This document shows positions 55,443 through 60,161 of a stretch of 60,161 nucleotides of DNA, piece by piece. The stretch is from Actinomycetes bacterium (GTDB lineage Bacteria > Actinomycetota > Acidimicrobiia > Acidimicrobiales > Poriferisodalaceae): the NCBI GenBank assembly GCA_024228575.1, contig JAAETH010000442.1, positions 1 through 60,161 on the forward strand, given 5' to 3'. The first letter of the stretch is position 1. Each line of letters opens with the position of its first letter. The notes under the pieces were generated by a model. That model did no database searches. It was not told the origin of the DNA and saw nothing but the letters and a program-made list of their open reading frames with translations. The translations under genes and the position numbers were made by a program.

Positions 55443-57335
55443 TCAGCCACTTGTCGTCGGCGGCAGCACACCGCTCAGATAGTTGCCCTGGGCCTGGAGC
55501 CTGGCCAGTGCGGTTTCCATGGCGGTGAATTCGCGACGCAGTTGGGTTTCGCGCAGGCTCATGCGCTCTTCCATCGTGGCGATCGAGTCATCGATGCTAC
55601 TGATGCGGGTGTCCCACTCAGATCGGGCTCTGGAGATCTCGCCGTCGATCCCTTCGAAGCTGTCGAGCCAGGCATCGAGACGTCCACCGAGACCCTGCGA
55701 GATGGTCACGCTGCCAGCGGTGTAGTTGCCGCCACCGACGTCACCTGAGGTGGCGGTGACCTGGACGGAAAGACCCTCGGAGTTCCCGGCGGTGCCGGTG
55801 AGAGTCCTGCCGCTGCCTGAGGCTGCTTGACCACCGATGGTGCCGGTGACGTCAGCACCGCTCGAAATGCCGTTCAGGCCGAATTCGCCGTCGTTCCAGA
55901 TCGCTAGCTCGTGGACCGAACCGTAGGCATCCGGAACGCTGACATGAAGGGCATCTCCACCCGTGACCGCAACACTGCCGACCAGCACGTCGGTCAGGCC
56001 GTAGGAGGCCAGGTCCGAACTGATCGAATCGATGGCCTGCAGGAGGGTTGCGTTCTTCGAGACGGTGACGAGAGCATTGATCCCGCCGTACTGGATGTTG
56101 AACTCCTCGAGGTTCGCCGGCGATTCGAACATCGAACCCTCTAGCTCGGGAATACTCGCAGCCGTGTCGACGACGACCTCGTAGGTGCCCGGCTGGGTGG
56201 CCGAGGTCGCGCTCACGTAGCCGACCTGGCCGCTGTCCGACGAGCCGCCTCGGGCGAACAACGAGATGACGCTGTCGAAGTCGGTCGTCAGTGCGTCGGT
56301 GAGCTTGGACTCGTCGATGGAGTACGAGCCGTCGCGCTCGAACTCGATACCGATGTCGATGATTGTGTTGAACGAGCCGCTGTTGGCGACGACCTCGCTC
56401 ATCGAGTTGCGCAGCGAGATGACCATGTCGCGTGCCGTGCGATCGTTCGTCAGTGGCGAAGCGGTGTCGGACTCTGCGTTGTAGGAGGTCTGATTCTCGA
56501 GCTCGGAGAGAAGTGAGTTGGTGGCGTTCACCATCGATGTGATGGCTGTGGCCGCAGACTCGGTGTCCCTGACGATAGCGACGGTCGCGGGAGAGGCCGT
56601 GATCTGCTTGGCCTCGATCTTCACGCCCTCGATGACGTCTTCGAAGGTGTTGCTCGAGCGGGTTATCTCGAGACCGGTCACGGGGTCACCGAGGCGGATC
56701 GTGGCATCTGCACCCGCTGCGACCACGTCACTCGATGCGAAGCCACCGAGGTTGCTGGTGACCGTGAACTGCGAATCCGAACCGCTGTCGGCCGATGTCA
56801 GCAGCAGGCGATAGTCGTTGAGGCCTACTTCGATGACCGAGGCGGTCAGTCCGCCGTTTGCGCTGTTGATCTGCTGGGCGAGCCCCTCGAGTGTGGTGCT
56901 CGAGTCGGCTGCGACATCGACAGAACCGGTCGATGTCGTGATCGAGAAATCCCCGGTTCCCACGAGTGCGTCCGAGGAGGTGAAGCCCGATCCGGTCGAA
57001 ACCTGATGGTTCGACGCAAGCTGGGTGACGTTGATGCTCAGCGATGCTGTTGCGGGAGTCCCCGTGACGGAGACGCTCACAGCATCTGTGTTCGAGCTGC
57101 TGGCTTTGACGAAATTCGCGAACTCACTTGTCGACTGGAGATCGTCGACCGTGTTGCGCAGCTCCGAGACCTTGGTGTTGATGGCAGTCCAGGAGTTGAG
57201 CTTCTGGTCGTACTCGTTGCGCCGGATCTGCATGCGGGTGATCGGAGCGCGTTCGACCGACATCAGGGTGTCGACCAGGGTGTTCGTGTCGAGTCCTGAT
57301 GCTATTCCACTGAACGATACCGTTGGTGAAACCAT
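55443..57335 (-). CDS. fliD: flagellar filament cap protein FliD
   Basis: A 630-residue cap protein. N-terminal FSGIASGLDTNTLVDTLM and the C-terminal coiled segment (RSEWDTRISSIDDSIATMEERM) are diagnostic. The variable middle is larger than usual for the family. Confidence 0.95.
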   Translation of the reverse strand: MVSPTVSFSGIASGLDTNTLVDTLMSVERAPITRMQIRRNEYDQKLNSWTAINTKVSELRNTVDDLQSTSEFANFVKASSSNTDAVSVSVTGTPATASLSINVTQLASNHQVSTGSGFTSSDALVGTGDFSITTSTGSVDVAADSSTTLEGLAQQINSANGGLTASVIEVGLNDYRLLLTSADSGSDSQFTVTSNLGGFASSDVVAAGADATIRLGDPVTGLEITRSSNTFEDVIEGVKIEAKQITASPATVAIVRDTESAATAITSMVNATNSLLSELENQTSYNAESDTASPLTNDRTARDMVISLRNSMSEVVANSGSFNTIIDIGIEFERDGSYSIDESKLTDALTTDFDSVISLFARGGSSDSGQVGYVSATSATQPGTYEVVVDTAASIPELEGSMFESPANLEEFNIQYGGINALVTVSKNATLLQAIDSISSDLASYGLTDVLVGSVAVTGGDALHVSVPDAYGSVHELAIWNDGEFGLNGISSGADVTGTIGGQAASGSGRTLTGTAGNSEGLSVQVTATSGDVGGGNYTAGSVTISQGLGGRLDAWLDSFEGIDGEISRARSEWDTRISSIDDSIATMEERMSLRETQLRREFTAMETALARLQAQGNYLSGVLPPTTSG

Positions 57336-57470
57336 TGCCGTGTTGGTCTTCTACTAGAGGTGCTGTTCCTGTCGGCACGTCTTCGGGAGGGCTTGAAGCC
57401 TTTTTGTCTTCGTCACACAAGCGTCATCACTCTGAGTGATATCTCGCTGCGGGTCGTCTTGTTGAGTGAA

Positions 57471-58295
57471 CTACTGGCTCAGCAGCGAGGCCACTGTTTG
57501 TGGCATCACGTTCGCCTGGGCAAGCATCGCCGTACCCGCCTGAGACAGGACCTGGCTGCTCGTCAGCGAGACCATCTCGAGGGCCATGTCGGTGTCGCGA
57601 ATCCGACTGTCGGATGCGGTCAGGTTCTCCTGTGCGACCAGGAGGTTGTCGATGATGTGTTCGAGTCGCCCGGTGGCGGCACCGAGATCGCTTCGCATCG
57701 ACGAGACCTCGTCGATGACCCCATCGATGATGGAGATTGCCGCGTCAGGGTCGACAGAGAGGTCGATCGTTGCGAGGCCACCTCCAGCGAGCACTGCGGG
57801 ATCGAGCCTCAGGTCACGGTTGATGCTGAGCTCATCACCGGGCGACGAACCAATTCCGATGTGGAACACCAGCGGATCGACAGTCAGGTCACCGAACACC
57901 GGCACGCCGCTGAATGTTGTTCGCTGTTCGATCGCCGTGATCTCCTCGCGCAGGGCATCGAGCTCGACCTGCTGGGCCACCCCGTCTGTGGAGGCGGTGC
58001 TGGCTGCGTCGATGGCCAGGGTGCGCATGCGCTGAAGAAGGGCGTGGACCTCGCCGAGAGCTCCCTCGGTGGTCTGCAGGAAGCTGACCGCGTCCTGAGC
58101 GTTGATGGTCGCCTGTTTGGTGCCGCTGATGGCCGAGCGCAGACCCTCAGATCTCACCAGGCCGGCTGCGTCATCGGCTGCGCGATTGATCTTCTCGCCC
58201 GAAGACAGGCGTTCGAGTGAACGGTTGAGATCGATATTGGTCGTCGTCAGGTTTCGGTAGGCGTTGAAAGCCGACGTGTTCTGGTTGATCCGCAT
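57471..58295 (-). CDS. fliC1: flagellin 1
   Basis: A 274-residue short flagellin lacking surface D2/D3 domains. N-terminal MRINQNTSAFNAYRNLTTTN, LSSGEKINRAADDAAGL and C-terminal [33 protein letters not shown] are conserved. ATG 58295 has GGGAGGG upstream. It is the last of three flagellin genes on this strand. Confidence 0.96.
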   Translation of the reverse strand: MRINQNTSAFNAYRNLTTTNIDLNRSLERLSSGEKINRAADDAAGLVRSEGLRSAISGTKQATINAQDAVSFLQTTEGALGEVHALLQRMRTLAIDAASTASTDGVAQQVELDALREEITAIEQRTTFSGVPVFGDLTVDPLVFHIGIGSSPGDELSINRDLRLDPAVLAGGGLATIDLSVDPDAAISIIDGVIDEVSSMRSDLGAATGRLEHIIDNLLVAQENLTASDSRIRDTDMALEMVSLTSSQVLSQAGTAMLAQANVMPQTVASLLSQ

Positions 58296-58424
58296 CCGGG
58301 TTCCCTCCCTCGATTCGGCCCGACACCGTCGTGGTGTTCGGTGCATTCCGAATTCGAAGGGCCGGTCGACCCGATTGCAGCGTGCTTAAGCAGTGTCGTT
58401 TTGGCCCTCGTGCTGAGCCTTCGG

Positions 58425-58802
58425 CTATGAAGGAGCGCCCACGGCTTGCTCCACGCCTTCGTACCATGCTTCGCGAAGCTCGCCGATGATCTGGCGGACG
58501 GTCGCCAGACCATCGCCCGACTTCTCGACATTGGCCTTCACCAGGATTTCGTAGCAATAGTCGTACAAGTCACGCAGGTTGGTGGCGATTTCGCCTCCCG
58601 CCTCATGATTGAGCGAGAATCGGAGCTCGTCGAGGATCAACTGTCCCCTCACCAGTTCGGCGTGTGCCGAGCCGGGATCATCTCCCGTCTCGAATACCGC
58701 CACCGACCTGTCAAGGCCGAGTAACAGCCGGTCATACAGCATCGTGATCAGGCGAGCCGGGCTCGCCGTTGCCACTGACTGTCGTACGTACTCAGCGCGC
58801 AC
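58425..58802 (-). CDS. fliS: flagellin chaperone FliS
   Basis: A 125-residue four-helix chaperone (YVRQSVATASPARLITMLYDRLLLGLDRS, then ELRFSLNHEAGGEIATNLRDLYDYCYEILVKANVEK). GTG start. It lies between two flagellin genes, its clients. Confidence 0.94.
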   Translation of the reverse strand: MRAEYVRQSVATASPARLITMLYDRLLLGLDRSVAVFETGDDPGSAHAELVRGQLILDELRFSLNHEAGGEIATNLRDLYDYCYEILVKANVEKSGDGLATVRQIIGELREAWYEGVEQAVGAPS

Positions 58803-58833
58803 TCTGCCTCGCTTGTCCGATCATTGCTTCGCC

Positions 58834-58852
58834 TCTGCACCAACGGTGCAGA
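58834..58852. other. hairpin between fliC2 and fliS
   Basis: TCTGCACC, AAC, GGTGCAGA form an 8-bp stem with a 3-base loop in the 199-bp gap. No T-tract follows, so terminator function is uncertain. The rest of the gap shows nothing clear. Confidence 0.4.
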
Positions 58853-59001
58853 AGCGTCTGAAACTGTCTCCTGCGGTTCAGATTCCCAGGCCAGTCGAAA
58901 CTGCCTCTGGGTGTCTGGCGCTGGACCCGGTTGAGCCGCTGGTCTCCCGTCGGCGGGCTCCGCCCCGAATCAAGGGCATCACCCGTGCGAGCCCACTTCG
59001 C

Positions 59002-59823
59002 CTAGCCGAGCAGCGACAGGATTGACTGTGGCTGGGCATTGGCTTGGGCGAGCATCGACGTGCCGGCCTGGACCATGATCTGGTGTCGTGTGAACGAGAC
59101 CATCTCGAGGGCCATGTCGGCGTCGCGAATACGACTCTCCGAAGCAGACAGATTCTCCTGTGCGACCTGGAGGTTCGCAATGGTGTGTTCCATCCGGTTC
59201 TGGGTTGCACCGAGTTGGGACCTGACCTGCGACACGTTGCCGATGGCGGTGTCGAGGGCGGTGATCGCCGCGTCAGCGCCGGTTGTGACGTCGATCGTGG
59301 AGATATCGGCCCCGAAGACGGCATTTGATGCCATCGTCAGGTCGTTAGTGATCTGCATCCGGTTGATAGCGCCGGCGTTTGGGCCCACGTGGAACGTCAG
59401 AGCGGTCACACTGTAGTCCTGGAAGACCTGGTTGCCGGCGAACGTCGAGCGGGCACCGATTGCGTCGAGCTCTGCAAGGAGTTCGTCGATCTCAGCCTGC
59501 TGAGGTACGCCGTCCGAGGTGGCCGTGTTGGCCGCATCGATCGCCAGGGTGCGCATGCGTTGAAGCATGGCATGGACTTCCGACAGTGCTCCTTCAGCGT
59601 TCTGCACGAAGCTGATGCCGTCCTGAGCGTTCTGGATCGCCTGGCGGCTGCCATTGATCTCAGAGCGAAGTCGTTCGGACTTGACCAGTCCGGCAGCATC
59701 GTCTGCGGCACGATTGATCCGGAAGCCTGACGACAACTTCTCGAGGGTCTTGCCCATCAAGATGTTGGTGCCGGACAGGTTCCGGTAGGCGTTGAACGCC
59801 GCTATGTTCTGGTTGATTCTCAA
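59002..59823 (-). CDS. fliC2: flagellin 2
   Basis: A 273-residue short flagellin, very close in form to flagellin 1 ([58 protein letters not shown]). A GTG two codons farther up would lie 3 bases after GGAGG, too close. TTG 59823 lies 6 bases after it and gives MRINQN, the same beginning as flagellin 1, so it is chosen. Confidence 0.95.
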   Translation of the reverse strand: MRINQNIAAFNAYRNLSGTNILMGKTLEKLSSGFRINRAADDAAGLVKSERLRSEINGSRQAIQNAQDGISFVQNAEGALSEVHAMLQRMRTLAIDAANTATSDGVPQQAEIDELLAELDAIGARSTFAGNQVFQDYSVTALTFHVGPNAGAINRMQITNDLTMASNAVFGADISTIDVTTGADAAITALDTAIGNVSQVRSQLGATQNRMEHTIANLQVAQENLSASESRIRDADMALEMVSFTRHQIMVQAGTSMLAQANAQPQSILSLLG

Positions 59824-59825
59824 CA

Positions 59826-59839
59826 CACACCTCCGTGTG
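59826..59839 (-). promoter_or_regulatory. candidate CsrA-binding hairpin over the fliC2 ribosome binding site
   Basis: On the minus strand, CACAC and GTGTG form a stem around the loop GGAG, so that ACACGGAGGT matches the CsrA consensus ACANGGANGT. The GGAGG is also the Shine-Dalgarno sequence. csrA and fliW are encoded 12 kb away. Confidence 0.7.
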
Positions 59840-59979
59840 ACGTGTTTGAGCCGATTCCGTCCGGCTCCGAGATGGTTCGTCGACAGAGGTCGGGGCTGGG
59901 CAAGTGTTTGTGCCAGACAATTCTGAAAAACCTGTTATCCGTCTCTCTGGGGAGCCCATTGGGATCGTCGCGAAAACGC

Positions 59980-60011
59980 CTGAGGGCGCCGCCCGTAGGC
60001 GGCGCCCTCAG
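59980..60011 (-). terminator. strong hairpin terminator after flagellin 3
   Basis: CTGAGGGCGCCGCC and its exact complement (14 bp) flank the loop CGTA. In the minus direction the stem is followed by GCGTTTTCGC. A second inverted repeat, CTCAGAAGA-G-TCTTCTGAG (60007-60025), shares its first bases with this stem. Confidence 0.75.
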
Positions 60012-60031
60012 AAGAGTCTTCTGAGGCTACG

Positions 60032-60161
60032 TCAGAGAAGCGACAGGATTGACTGGTGCGAAGCGTTCGCCTGAGCGAGCATCGAGGTACCGGCTTGGGC
60101 CATGATCTGGTGGCGTGTGAACGACACCATTTCCATTGCCATGTCGGTATCACGGATGCGG
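60032..60161 (-). CDS. flagellin 3 (3' end, partial)
   Basis: The last 42 codons and the stop of a third flagellin gene; the window ends inside it. The visible C-terminus ([32 protein letters not shown], ending SILSLL) is nearly identical to flagellin 2. Confidence 0.93.
   Translation of the reverse strand, partial: RIRDTDMAMEMVSFTRHQIMAQAGTSMLAQANASHQSILSLL

Noticed and set aside
57390-57405. GGCTTGAAGCC followed by TTTTT as a plus-strand terminator
   Set aside because: The possible RNA stem is only three pairs with a realistic loop, and no plus-strand gene ends nearby.
57426-57440. ATCACT-CTG-AGTGAT hairpin as terminator of flagellin 1
   Set aside because: No T-tract in the minus direction and a weak stem; left unassigned.
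58952-58964. GGCGG-GCT-CCGCC hairpin after flagellin 2 as a terminator
   Set aside because: Short GC stem without T-tract; such stems are frequent by chance in this DNA.

Overview
This is about 60 kb of high-GC actinobacterial chromosome carrying the replication origin and a nearly complete flagellar gene cluster. The gene order trxA, CwlM-like, parB, parA, rsmG, jag, yidC, yidD, rnpA, rpmH, dnaA, oriC, dnaN, recF, dciA, gyrB, gyrA, DUF3566, tRNA-Ile is the classic actinobacterial origin layout. A TIGR03083-type enzyme (the family that includes mycothiol-dependent maleylpyruvate isomerases), many GTG starts and GTGA/TTGA gene overlaps fit the same phylum. With a polar-type flagellar set that includes CsrA and FliW, a class such as Acidimicrobiia is a reasonable inference, but it is not proven by the sequence.

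Layout. 1-2057: the end of a repeat-containing unknown gene, a small membrane protein, thioredoxin and a CwlM-like pseudo-amidase. 2237-7866 (minus strand): parB-parA with two parS sites, then rsmG-jag-yidC-yidD-rnpA-rpmH. 8184-18687 (plus strand): dnaA, oriC, dnaN, recF, dciA, gyrB, gyrA, a TadE/VanY-like fusion and a DUF3566 membrane protein. 18771-24967: tRNA-Ile(GAT), a tiny membrane ORF, a saccharopine-dehydrogenase-like protein, a FliA/WhiG-type sigma factor, a TIGR03083-type enzyme, a CtpE-like P-type ATPase and lgt.

Flagellar block, plus strand (25090-43678): flgB, flgC, fliE, fliI, fliJ-like, a lytic transglycosylase, fliK, flgD, flgE, flbD, motA, motB, fliL, fliM, fliN, fliO, fliP, fliQ, fliR, an unknown ORF, flhB, flhA, a degenerate flhF-like gene and a small membrane protein. 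Minus strand (43690-60161, with a few plus-strand inserts): an HD-GYP protein, a second FliA-type sigma factor, csrA, fliW, flgL, flgK, flgN, fliH, fliG, fliF, a FliT-like small protein, fliD, fliC1, fliS, fliC2 and the 3' end of a third flagellin. Plus-strand inserts are an M23 peptidase, a second FlgN-like protein and a degenerate GGDEF protein.

Together these encode the MS ring, C ring, type III export gate, stator, rod, hook, filament, chaperones, two peptidoglycan enzymes, two sigma factors and a CsrA/FliW translational switch. A GGA-loop hairpin that covers the Shine-Dalgarno sequence of fliC2 matches the CsrA target consensus and is the most attractive regulatory signal here. Other departures from the norm are FlhB with NPIR instead of NPTH, FliM without the N-terminal CheY-binding peptide, an FlhF-like protein without GTPase motifs, and a 23-bp perfect palindrome ahead of a catalytically degenerate GGDEF gene. 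No transposons, prophage or CRISPR arrays were seen.
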